Origin: Boswellia sacra
Lineage: Eukaryota; Streptophyta; Magnoliopsida; Sapindales; Burseraceae
Reading direction: 5' to 3'
DNA: 64,000 nt
Assembly: GCA_013180625.2 (NCBI GenBank)
Contig: SNVD02008070.1
Span: forward strand, 1 to 64,000
The notes under the pieces are model-generated. The model was given only the letters and a program-made list of their open reading frames with translations. It did not search any database and was not told the DNA's origin. The translations under genes were made by a program, and so were the position numbers. Each line of letters begins with the position of its first letter. The first letter of the stretch is position 1. This document shows, piece by piece, positions 45,844-57,015 of the stretch.

Positions 45844-48800
45844 TTACAAATGAAAATGAAGACACATGGGGCAAAATGACTCATCCTTCGGCCACCCATC
45901 CAAAATATACTTCCAAAATGTATTGGTGTGGTCCATGGCCCATAAATGCCAAACTTGCAATGCCATCTGTCGTCTCAGTGTCTCCTCCTCAACATGCACG
46001 ATCACGCCTAACCCAGCTCTCGAACTAAGTAACTCGGCATATGTGGCACAAAACACTCCACACGCACCACTAAGTGGAGGTTGCCAAGGGACAGCCCCTG
46101 TGGATCGAAAGATCACAAATAGAGTTGCCTCATAGAAGACATCTGTACGCTCGGAGGATCGCATAGCCATCTCTGTCAGATGCGGTGTGAGGACTGCTAG
46201 GGGCATGCGGTAATCAATAATCTTATGGTGGGCCTCTGGATCCTCAAGAATCTGCGAATCGTAAATAACCACCTCTCTATCCTTGAAAGAAATTAACGCT
46301 AATACCTAATGCTGGCCACTAACATTCACCGGTGTATAGACCTATTTCGGAAAAAAAAATTGAAATTGTTATTTAAATCGAGGTGACATAATAGAATGGA
46401 AGTACAAGAAATAAGACATTAGAAGTATGACTTACGTAGTCTATGTTGGTCCAACAAATTCTATCTCTCATGTTCAGGCCGTCCACATACTAGAATAACA
46501 GGGGTTCCCATTTGATTTTTTCCATGTCATCTTTACACCTTTTCATAGATGCTATTCATCCAAGATTGTTGACATAAATACAAATGATAATTAAAATCAG
46601 TCATCTCTAACAGTTTTAAATCATTCAACGTAGAGTTCTAGTCAAATATATATAAAAAATCTGTAGTCAAAGGCAGTGAACCGCTGCTATATCAGCTCAA
46701 GACTATACACCCGTCTCACCCGAAAAAAATACATGAAGGCGTTAATGTGCTGCAATTAACATAGGAATCGAGTTAGACATGATTTTTAAAGTAAAGAAAA
46801 TGGTAATTTGCTCTAATAGTGGACAATAAGAATCTTACCTCGTCAAAAAGCCACGATCCGTAGGTAGTGATATCAATAAACCAAACCAAGCTAGATGCGA
46901 AATGGTTGGGTCCAAGCTGAATGCATTTATACCCCCTCAAGCGCCAAGCGTCGTAGCAAGACTCGAATTGTGAGTTGAATAGAGACCCCCAATCGTAAGA
47001 GGAAGGTGTCGGGCCAGCTGGTACATCCTGTGAGGCATGCACCACCTTCTGTCTCTTCGTCTACTGGTCTGGATCTATGTACATGCTGAGAATGATAACC
47101 GTCTTCTTTCAAACCCTACCATTGTAAAGCTTTACCAACTGATATGTTATTGGTCGAAATCCAAGCATATGGATACTTTCGGTGGTGTCACTATGAACTT
47201 CCTGCGACAAGCTAAGCACCTGAACCTTTGGTTTACTATCTTGTGACAAATGCTCCATCTCCTCCTAAAGCGGGGAGTACTATGCATCATCCGGAGGTGG
47301 TTGGGCCTGGTTTTGGGGGATGGGTGCTGACTGCATCGCTTCCTCTTACACAAATTAAGAACTGTAACGTAATTACTACTAACGCAAGGATACCTTGATA
47401 TATAATTTAGTAAAAAGTATTACCTCATCATCTGCTACGTCTGCGTATACAGGTATCTCATCTCGCAATTGACGTACTTTATTTTGTAACTACTGCAACT
47501 CATCTCACAATGCGTTTGTATCAGCTGTATCGTGGTCGTGCAGAGCCTAGACCGCATGAAGGTGGTCAGCAAGGGTAGCAATTATCTCTGCACGATTGAT
47601 TATGAACTCATGACAAATAGTATCCAAGAGCGATAGGGATAGAGCAGAATCAGAAACCGCTCGCTTGGCATAGGAAACATCGTTATTGTAGCCAAAACAA
47701 GCTGATGTATATTTAAATGCATTAACATGTATAATCATTGCAACAACGTTTACTAACCAAGCCTTCTGTTTGCTTGAAATGAGTGTCGGGAGCTTCCTTA
47801 TGCACTCCAGGCTTTGGACTCTCACACTACTCAACACCAGTCACTTCTCTTTCTTTCTTTTATTGTCCATTTTTGCGTCTGACGATGATAACTCATTGGC
47901 CTTGGCCCACTCAACAAGTGTGCTTCTTGGGCCATTGATCCACCGTCAATTCTCTATACACAGGTCACTAGCCTAGTTTACAGCCTTTGGACAAAGGCTC
48001 ACAAAAGAATGATCCTCCTAGTGGAAAAAACAAAGAAAATATTTATAACAATGAAGAAGACATTATATGTAACATTTGCCAAAGTGAATGTCTAAGTCTA
48101 ATGTCTAAGTTTAGCGTCCTTACCTAACATGTTATATCAAATGCGTCTCTTATCACCTCTGCCCCAATGATGAGTTTGTCCACACTAGCCCACCTCAAAA
48201 TACGTGAGATCTTGCCTTCGAAAGCTATACCCTTCTGTGCGTACGAAGACCCCATAAATGGAATCGCCTCATACAACCAAATTCGAATCAACAAAAGCCA
48301 CGTAATTTAAGTCATGTAAGTAACTGATAACTAAGTACACATTTTGAAAAATAAAACTCATTCGTTCTAGTACCTAGAAAGCATATGCGCATCCGTAAAA
48401 GTTATATTTCTCTTTAATGTGCGATTCCTTCATCGACACCCTTTGTAGATACTTAGCCGCCCAGTCTAGGACGCTAGTCCTTAGACCATGATGTGTCTCC
48501 CTCTATGCAGGTGTATCCCAAGGATAGTCTTTGAACTTCTAAATTAATCAAACCTGTTTTCAGCCGGCCCAACAAAAGATGCTCTAAAGCCCAAAAAGTA
48601 GTCAACTTCACAGCATCCAAAGATCTCATTTTCTTGAAGTCCATAGACCCAATCTAAGCCTTAAAATCTATAATCTTCATATACTTTCCCTTGCCAAAAA
48701 AATTGCTTTAAATACTTATCCCTCAAATGATATTTAGGGTTTTGCTCGAAAGCGGGTGTCAGACCAAACTTTAACCCGTGATTAGGGTAAACTCATGCTT

Positions 48801-49150
48801 TGAGAATTGAATGGCCTTCCCTGCATGATCAACAAGTTCAAGTTGGTCAATACAAACTTGAATATGTATTTCATTTTGTAACAGTATAAAAACAATGCCT
48901 TACTGAAAACAAGGTACCACAACTCCACGTCCTCCATGTCATGTGTCTATAACTCATGCACCATGACTTAGTAAGCCAGTTTACCGAGAAAGTTAGCTCA
49001 CGCATCTGCATTAGTTCATTGAAGCCCGTTCGCTCATTAAACAGCCTCTTCTACTTATTAGTGAGCATATTGTAGACCGAAATGCAATCTAACCCTACCA
49101 TGTCATAATAAAACCATCAAAATGGGCCGTTTTTGGTGTTTTCAAGTCGA
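45844..49150 (-). pseudogene. ULP1-like cysteine protease (C48) gene of the MULE, with DUF1985-like N-terminal region, broken
   Basis: ULP1-type proteases process SUMO. MULE-borne copies are a known but functionally unsolved family. On the minus strand the catalytic part encodes VYTPVNVSGQH (His codon 46309-46311), then TAG (46306-46308) where Trp is usual, VVIYDSQ (catalytic Asp), VPWQ and SGACGVFCATYAEL (catalytic Cys). So the His-Asp-Cys triad is still encoded but a nonsense codon follows the His. Upstream, 46773-47045 holds a WLFDEVRFLL-like segment and 48600-48850 holds GKAIQFSKHEFTLITGLK, typical of the DUF1985 domain that precedes these proteases. Stops and frameshifts are frequent. 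Exon structure cannot be set exactly. Confidence 0.78.
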
Positions 49151-49267
49151 AAGTGGTCCTTAGCTTCGGGAGCTCCATATTTAGGCTTGAAATAAAGGAT
49201 AAAATAGGTTAGAACAGGAAAAGGTTGCATGGATTGGCGAAAATTATAATTTTTTTAAAAAATTAGA

Positions 49268-49610
49268 TAGTTCGACCAATTACAAATCGAACTGTCGAAC
49301 TGAATAATTAGACAAGTCGACAAAATGTAGGCAAATTTGACAATAGTTGCATCAAGTTCGACAGCACAATTCGACAGTTTGATAAAAACAGAAATTTATT
49401 CGACGATGGTTCAACAAATACATCAAAATAAGACAATTAATTCGATAGTACGACTATCATCCAACGACTCGACAACACAATATGGTAGTTTGAGTATTCG
49501 ACAGCATTATTTGACAACACATTATTTGACAAAATAGCAGGCCAATTCGACTAATTCGACATCTTGATTTGACAACTACGCTAACATTGTTCCACAGTCA
49601 AACGAAGGTA
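49268..49610. repeat. Right subterminal array of TCGA motifs in the MULE
   Basis: Phrases such as TAGTTCGACCAATTAC, ATCGAACTGTCGAACTG, AGTTCGACAGCAC, AATTCGACAGTTTG and GACTCGACAAC recur every 15-25 bases. They are the inverse counterparts of those at 40665-40870. Confidence 0.7.
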
Positions 49611-50139
49611 TCATCTCCAACCTACCTTTCTTAATCCAAATCCTCATGTATCCACATTCATAGTAACACAATCACAAATATGTTTCACTTATTAACTACA
49701 ATTTAAACAAAAGGACATCAATTTTTAGTTTTCCCCTATCCAATAAATCCCTAAACCCATTTGTCTCTCTACAAAATCGTCACTCTCACTGTTCAAACCA
49801 TATTCAAATCGAAAATGCATCAATGAATTAACATTTAATGTGAAAATGACTCAAAACACCACGTACCTAGACTGGGTTTTCAATTTTTTTTGTTGTCTCA
49901 CTCGCAAACCGTAAGTTCACGGCCTGCAGCTTCCTCCACTTCCTCTCTGAAATGAAAACGACCTCTCTCTCTTGGCAGCTTCACTCTCTCTCAAATCGAA
50001 ATAAAAATGCAGATTATGAGGAATAGGAACGGATGAAATCAAAATCAAAATCAAATCATAACTGTTGCATTGTGGAGGAGGAAACGTTTTCTATTTTTGG
50101 AATGGTTCATGGCTATTGAAACGTATAAGAGGGTGAGGG

Positions 50140-50240
50140 CATTTTGTTCAATTTAATGGGCGGAGGCTAGTAGGTTGAAAAAATATAAGGGAGGCCATTT
50201 TAGCAAAGGCCCCCAAATTGGGGGCTCATTTTAAATCACC
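50140..50240 (-). repeat. Right terminal inverted repeat of the MULE
   Basis: Imperfect inverse of 40199-40300, with the shared core CCCCCAAATTGGGGGCTCAT here. Confidence 0.7.
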
Positions 50241-50335
50241 ATTTCAACATGATCGTTGTCTGTTTCGGAGAATTAATAATATAACAATATATCAATCTTT
50301 GCACGTGTATACCAGGTTAGTTTACTGTTCATAGC
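50241..50335 (-). repeat. 5' flank of the lost EH copy, right of the MULE
   Basis: CAACATGATCGTTGTCTG and TTCGGAGAATTAATAATATA match the EH2 flank near 38416 and complete the homology cut at 40198. Confidence 0.75.
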
Positions 50336-50559
50336 ATTACTTTCTTTTACTGCATTTGGAATTAGAATTCTGTTGGACTGGACAAAATTAGATTATCCAT
50401 AAAAGGGGTAAGAAAAATAATTCTTTTTCAATATAATATAAATAATACAATAAGTAATTTAAAATTTTAATTTATTTATATAAATATAATTAATTAAAAA
50501 TAATAAAAATTTTATATTATTAATTAAATGATACAATATTTAAATAATTTCCAAAAGAC

Positions 50560-50925
50560 CAAAAATTTTGAAATTAATGTCATGTTTGATCAAAGAGTAC
50601 AAGAACTTATCTTTTCTACTATATTAATTTATAGCTTCGGATCATCCAATGCTTAATTTAGTTGTAGGTAAGAATATAAACTTCAATTGTTGATTTTTGT
50701 ATTTATTTTTTTTTCATAGCTGCATTAATTTAAAAAAAAGTACAAAAACTAAATAATATGCATAGATTTTTTAATTACAAATGAAAAAATAAGTTAGAGT
50801 AATGTTATACTTACAAATTTTGTATGCAAACTTATTTATATAAATCAAATAATAATATCCGATCCAACACAATTGTAACGCCACACACAATATCTAAAAT
50901 TAATATATTCAGTGTAGTACTAATC
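50560..50925 (-). repeat. Orphan copy of EH upstream flank plus adjoining segment
   Basis: AATTAATGTCATGTTTGATC at 50572 and GCTTCGGATCATCCAATG at 50633 match 39836 and 39890. The later ATCCGATCCAACACAA near 50867 matches 23820. No EH coding sequence adjoins it, so it marks another duplicated block. Confidence 0.7.
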
Positions 50926-51950
50926 AGCTGATCAAACGGGCCCTTAATATTTGGTCCATCACTTCGTATATAAAAATATTTAAAAGTAATATAACAATAC
51001 TAAACCAAAATTATCAATAACCTAACTAATCATAATTTTATTAGTTTTATTCAAATTATTTATTAAATAATATAAAGATATATATCTTTGTTTTTAATAG
51101 GTTAAATCAAAATGAATAACTGGGTAAAACTTTTTTGAAGATCAGAAAAATGCTAACAACCACCGCTAGCCAGTCACCAACGCTTTCAGTAATATTGAAC
51201 TTTCATTGATAATGTTGACATTAAACTTATTATCGTTAGACATAAACGATTTATATACATATAAATTCTAAATGTCATTAATTAAATGAACAATATCAAT
51301 AAATACCTTCAAGTTTTAATCTAATTTCAACCAAAGAATTATTATACATTTTCGTTAATTACGTAAAGTTATTCTCTTTTAACCAAACGTTAGTTTAAAC
51401 GGTAATAAAAATATAAAAGTACATTTTACCCCTAATTTATTTATACAAATAAAAAATCATAAATCTATATATATTAGACCCTAATTTAATCCTAAAACAA
51501 TAAAAATAAAAGGTTGAAAAAACTGTATCCTTCACCGCCAAAACTAGTTCTCCATTTTTACTCCTTTCTTTCAATCCTTTGCCTTTGTGCTTATCATCCC
51601 CTTACCTATTTCTCGCCTCCTCCGCTTTCTCCTCGCTTAAGCATAACACAACCAACAAATCTTTTGTACTGGAATCATTGCATGTTGTTGGGGCCTTTGT
51701 AATCATCAAAAGCCGGCACAGAATCACCATCACAAGCCACCGCATCGCATCACAAATCATTATTGGAATCATTGTGAATCGTAGAATCATTGCATCTAGA
51801 TCATTTGGCTGTGATTGGGTTTCGTAGCAAAGGTGGAGCGATTGGGTTTTGGAGTTATGGTAGAATGATCAGGTTTTGCGGTAGCGGTGGATTGATTGAG
51901 CTTTGAAGTGTTGGTACCAGCATGTGCTTCGAAGGGTTTGTATTTTTTTA
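50926..51950. other. Spacer without recognised gene
   Basis: AT-rich to about 51500. The 51514-51830 stretch is less AT-rich and contains repeated ATCGCATCACAA / GAATCATTG phrases. I see no protein family. Confidence 0.35.
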
Positions 51951-52620
51951 AGCCTAAATTTAATTTATTTTTAGATTTTAGGTCTTTTTATAATTTTTTT
52001 ATTTAAGATTTAATTTAACATATTTTGATATAAATAAAAAAATTAAATATTTAATTTCATCTAAATATAAAATAAATATATGAATTATTTATTATTCTTA
52101 TAATTCTCTTAAATTTTTTTATAAAATTTATTTATGATTAATTTGTATACAGTTTAACATTTTAATTTCGAACATTATTATTTATTTCTAATTTTATATT
52201 CTGATTCTCCATATAATTTTAAAATTATTTTACGATCATGATCATTTAGCTTATTTATATATCAAATGCTTTTAGACAAAAATAACTTCTTGATCCAATT
52301 ATACTAAATTATGATTCTCCATATAATTTTAAAATTATTTTATGATCATTTAACTTATTTATATATCAAATGCTTTTAGACAAAAATAACTTTTTTATCC
52401 AATTATACTAAATTAAATTCATAATAAATTTTTATATGTAAACATTTTTATCATGTTAAATAAAATCATACGTAAAAAAATATATAAATAGGAATATATA
52501 TGTAAAACTATTAGTTTTTAAATATTTTAATTCAGATATTAAAATAAAAAATTAATTATATCACTCAGATCTTTATATCCAGACTTATTTATATTTAAGT
52601 TTAATTCAAATATAGTCAGA
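51950..52620 (+). repeat. Dispersed AT-rich repeat, plus orientation
   Basis: Shares a long similarity with the complement of 62250-62720: ATGAATTATTTATTA and TTCTCTTAAAT here pair with TAATAAATAATTCAT and ATTTAAGAGAA there. Similarity continues through ATTATTATTTATTTCTAATT. Probably the same transposon or LTR inserted twice in opposite orientations. Confidence 0.7.
52202..52412. repeat. Tandem duplication of about 107 bp
   Basis: GATTCTCCATATAATTTTAA at 52202 and 52313 opens two copies that run to CCAATTATACTAAATT with few differences. Confidence 0.9.
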
Positions 52621-52639
52621 TTAAAAAAAAAAAAAAAAT

Positions 52640-54007
52640 CGACTCCTAAGCCTCTTATTGAACAATAGTAGAGTTTAAGGCAGTGGGATTTAGTTTTAGG
52701 TAGTGACAAAAATCACTTTGGTTGTGGTTGGCATGTGGGTGTGACAATGGTTGGGAAGAAGAGTAAGAGAGGAGTGTTTTCATTATTTCAATTTTTTTTA
52801 ATTTTAATATTTGTGTTTGCTTCAGCTTAAAAGAGTTCTGCAGATTTGTTTGTTTCCTTTCTTCATTTTTTTTTTACTTTTGATTTCTTGATTTTGCATT
52901 TGACGTTGTTTATTGTGTTTCAGTGTTGCAGGTTTCTTTTTATATTTTTATATTTTGGTTATTTTATTTTTAGATATATTTTAATTTTAGACGCAATTTA
53001 TTAGAATATATTAGATAATGATTTTAAGATAACTTTAACGATATAATTAATAAAAAAATATAAAATCGGTAGCTTAAAATTATGTTAAAACTTAAAAATT
53101 ATTTATCGATATTGTCTATTAATTAAATGCACGTGCGTGGTCATACGAGGGCCAAAAAGATTCAATTTCTGAATCTTTCTTGACTTCCTACGGCTAAATG
53201 CCGATTCAAACAAAAAAATAATATACATGGAGTGTAGAGGGTTGAAAGTTTTGGTTTTGGCAGCAACTTCTCGATACCAATTTTTCTTAGTTTTAAATTA
53301 TTTAATAAATAAACAGAATAATTTAAATTCCTTAATACAAGTATTATTTTATCTAATATTATATTATTTTAATGTTTAAAGGCAATTCAAGTGAACATTT
53401 TATTATAAGTCATATACTACTTAAATTAAGTAATAATTTGGAAAACAAACAAAAATTTAATCGCTTACGTCTTAATTTTTGTGCTTCAGGGATAAGTGGA
53501 GAAATTAACACTGTGTTCTTTTTTCTTTCATGTATTTTTGTTTCCAAAATAATTTGGAAAATGAATTTCTATGATTTAGAGAATGTATTTTAAGTAAAGG
53601 ATATGCGTTTGGAAATGAATTCGTAAAATACAAATTTGAAAATGGTTTTAAGAATATGTTTTTGGAAATGAATTCTTGAACTGAAATTTTAAAAACAAAA
53701 ACAAGATATGTGTTTGAAAATGAATAATTGACATCAAATTTTAAAAACTAAAATACAATATGCGTTTTGAAATGAATCCAAAACACTTGTTCTTACAAAT
53801 TATATAAATAAAAAGATTATTAACAAATAATATTTTAAACTAAATGCATGCTCCCATTATACATATTGTTAACAAATAACAAACGCTTAATTATACAAAC
53901 AAGATTACCTTTTGCTTCCTAAGATATTTTCACTCAAGTATTTTCTTCCCTTTTTCACTTTACTTTATAGTGCTTACTATAAATGTGATTAGTTAAGATT
54001 AAAAAAA
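52640..54007. other. AT-rich spacer without recognised gene
   Basis: No coding region is convincing. A degenerate repeat of about 60 bases built on GTTTGGAAATGAATTC occurs at 53600-53790. Confidence 0.4.
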
Positions 54008-54509
54008 AAGGAAAATTTGAAAAAATGGACACAATTAGAGGCCCTTAATGAAATTTGGACACATCCTGAAAAATTTTCATGCCGTAGACACTTTTTTGAA
54101 AAAAAGACTAAAATACCTTTAACCTTTCGAATTATTCCAAAAGCTCTATTTCCCTCTTCAAACAAATATATCCGAAACCCCTCAACACTGCTGGAAACGT
54201 AAACCAACACGAGCCTCCTCTAAGGATAGAAGCAAGACGACGCAGAGAGAAGCAAGAATCGACACTGAGGTACGTTTATTCGTCTGTTTTTGTGATTTAT
54301 TTGGTTGTTTTCTCTTTCGTTAGATTTGATTTAGTTTTTAGGAAATCTTAATTGGGGATTTGAGTTTCCGTCAGATTTGTGAACTTATTTTGTGTTTTTA
54401 GGGATAAATCTAGTGTTATTAGGTGAATTTTGTGGTTTAATGTGTATGAAAACTATGAAAACCGAGGGGTTTCATTGCGAGGTAGACAATGGAGAGTATC
54501 GATTTTATC

Positions 54510-54775
54510 TCGACACTCAACACGATGTGTCGAGTCATGTCAGATGTACAACCGACACTCGATATCAGTTTATTTTGGAAGACATCGAGTGTCAATTTCT
54601 AACCGACACTCGATATGCCTTATGTCGAGTGTCAGATTATGAATCCGACAATGGGTATGTCTTGTGTCGAGTGTAACCGACACTTGATATGCCTTGCGTC
54701 GAGTGTCGGATTATGAATCCAACACTGGGTATGTCTTGTATCGAGTGTCGAGTGTCGGATTTTGTCGAGTTTCGT
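54510..54775. repeat. Hairpin-rich array of ACACTCGA / TCGAGTGT motifs
   Basis: GACACTCGA (54605-54613) pairs with TCGAGTGTC (54625-54633) across an 11-base spacer. CCGACACTTGA (54677-54687) pairs with TCGAGTGTCGG (54699-54709). A 74-75 base unit containing these hairpins is repeated from 54601 and from 54675. Confidence 0.85.
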
Positions 54776-55384
54776 TGAGCGTTTTGGCAGATTGCTTGTT
54801 TTTGCATTTTTTTTTATCTTTTTGCATCATATTTAACTATAACAGCCTTGTATTTATAGGTTGAAGCAAATGACAAGTGAATTTGGACTGTCCTTCACCC
54901 TGAATGAGATTGAGATTCAGCCAAGGTTGAGCAGCAGCCCAACACAACTGAACCATGATTTCATGTCATGCATATATGATGTATAGTTACACATTTTTTT
55001 GGGTAGTTAGTTTATGGATTTTTTATACATTTGACATTTTTTGTATAGTCACGTATGTTTTCCATGTTTAGTGGTACAAAAACTTGTAAATACATATTTT
55101 GCGGTTGTATTACTACATAAGTGCACCTCGTCCCATTGCACTCGTACATGAATGAGAATTTACACACAACACACCTATGGTTTATACATTGACGAACTAC
55201 ATAAATTCAGGTCTAATACATTGTTCGTGTATTATACCTGGACAAAGCACATAAAGGAGAATCTCATACACGAATATTTAGTTTAATGAAAAAGCACAAA
55301 AACTCATGTTTAAAACATTAATGTTACATACATTGACGAAGCATAAAACTGAACGTTCATAAATGAACGTTTTATACAATGACA

Positions 55385-55670
55385 AAACCGAATTTTCTGT
55401 CCAAACGCTCGACGCAACTCGACACTGGCCACTACACAACCACTCAACACGTGACGCACGACGACAGACGCTCGACTAACCCGACACCAATACTCGACAC
55501 ACGAACTCGATGAAATTTACATCCGACACTCGTCATGTTCGGCACTCCACTCGACGCACTAACACGACACTCGATCCTACACTCGACACAATCCCTAGTC
55601 ACTCGACACTACCGTCCGACATGTCGAGATTCGATCCGACACAACCCCTTGACACTCGATGACACTTGAC
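55385..55670. repeat. Second array of CTCGACAC motifs
   Basis: CTCGACGCAACTCGACAC, TACTCGACACACGAACTCG, CGACACTCGATCC and ACTCGACACAATCC recur about every 15-20 bases. It shares the CGACACTCGA core with 54510-54775. Confidence 0.75.
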
Positions 55671-56117
55671 AAATCTCGTCTTCTTCGTCCCGGTCGACTG
55701 CGATACCAGATTTTCTCTCAATAATTGTCAATTTCCAGCAATTTTTCAGCAAATACGCCAGTGAAGGTTGAAGATTTCCAGGAATGGATGGGTGGGGATG
55801 CTTCATTGAAACATGGGTGTGATGAAATAGAAACGGGAGTTCGGATTACAGTTGAGTGAATGAGGAGATCTGAGTGAACAGTACCTGCAAAGTATGGAGG
55901 AAACGGGTTTTGAACTTGAAAATAGAGAGAAAAGAAGAAAATAGAAGACGAAAACAGGGAGAGAAGAGTTAGGAAGGGATGAATTTGAACTCCGAAAATG
56001 TTAAAAAGAATGTTTTGTGAAAACATATTACAAAAACAGCAAAGAACACGTTTTGCATGAATTGTGTACTCCGAAAATGAAAAACAACGTATAGGAAACA
56101 AAAAAGAACAGAGCCTG

Positions 56118-57015
56118 CATCTCCGGCTTACAGCGGTTAGTTATCGCTTAGTTATCGCTTCGGGCGCACAAAACATCCTTTCAAGTAAATAGGGCCATGA
56201 AATTATCACTTTTGACCACTTTTGACGAAGTAAAAAATGCGATAACTTCTACAAGTTTGGTAGCCTCTTGGCATTTTGACCCAGAATCCAAATCATTTGT
56301 CTTCATGTACGAATCCAAGTTTTAGCCATTTACATGTTGATGTCCAACGCTGTTTCCTTAACATGAAAATAATTTACATGGAGAGAAAAGAAACAAAAAT
56401 ATATGAATTTAACCTCAGCCTTCATATTATTAGACATGAAAGGGATTGTCACCCAGAATTCCTTTCCTACATAATCGTAATAGAAGAGAAGTTGGCAGCC
56501 GTATTTGTTCATAATCATACAACGGTTATTATTTATTTATTACGAAACAGAACAAGCAAACGCGAAGATGATTGCATAAGTTTCTTGACGCTTAAGCTTT
56601 CTTAATCTGTTCACTCTTAAACAAGTATAGTGGCTAATTACTTGATGAGATTTAGCTCATCTATAATTGTACTATAATTAATCTGAAATTGCCCATATAA
56701 ACGTGGCAAGAAACTCCAAAATAAATTACACCAAGAAAGAGTTTGCAACTTTATTATTTGTCATCTCAATGACGTACTCATGCAAGTTAACATGAACCAT
56801 CAAATTTCATGATGCTCAAGTTAACCAATTATGTTCCACCAAGAAGCTTATTAGCAATAACAAATATCTTCCACATTTTACATGAAAACCTTAACATCAT
56901 CGATTTTAAGACATACATATGCCTGAGGCTTTGCTTATTTTATTTTTCCAATGTTGATAGAACAACAAGCAAGTCAAAGGCACAACATACACAGCTTGCT
57001 GCGATGGCAAAGCCC
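56118..57015 (-). repeat. Duplicated 3' flank of EH3
   Basis: CGGCTTACAGCGGTTA near 56121, CAGAATCCAAATCATTTGT near 56282 and ACTCCAAAATAAATTACACC near 56713 match the EH1 and EH2 flanks. This is the uninterrupted version of the site occupied by the CACTA element beside EH2. Confidence 0.8.

Larger units (their letters stand above)
40199..50240. mobile_element. Mutator-like element of the Kaonashi (ULP-carrying) type, about 10.0 kb
   Basis: Long degenerate terminal inverted repeats flank the element. The left end runs from GGGAAACAATGTAAG into GCCCCCAATTTGAGGG. The right end, on the minus strand, runs from GGTGATTTAAAATGA into GCCCCCAATTTGGGGG. A MURA-like transposase gene runs on the plus strand (40982-45612) and a ULP1-like cysteine protease gene on the minus strand (45844-49150). 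This pairing defines Kaonashi MULEs in the literature. Joining the outer flanks recreates an EH upstream flank (compare 38383-38460), which proves insertion, although about 20 bases of target are missing and no clean 9-bp duplication survives. Both genes are broken. Arrays of TCGA-containing motifs lie inside each end. Confidence 0.85.
54008..56110. mobile_element. Putative MULE-derived segment with TCGAGTGTCG hairpin arrays
   Basis: The left edge GGAAAATTTGAAAAAATGG, followed by GACACAATTAGAGGCCC, resembles plant MULE termini. About 480 bases in lies a cluster of ACACTCGA/TCGAGTGT motifs (54510-54775), and a second cluster lies at 55385-55670, the same layout as in the MULE at 40199-50240. 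Between them a short frame encodes MTSEFGLSFTLNEIEIQPRL. I cannot find a matching right terminal repeat, so the element may be truncated or my assignment wrong. The EH3 flank starts at about 56118. Confidence 0.35.

Noticed and set aside
45866..46135. Plus-strand frames over the ULP-like protease
   Set aside because: The minus strand carries the recognisable C48 catalytic motifs; the plus frames are shadows.
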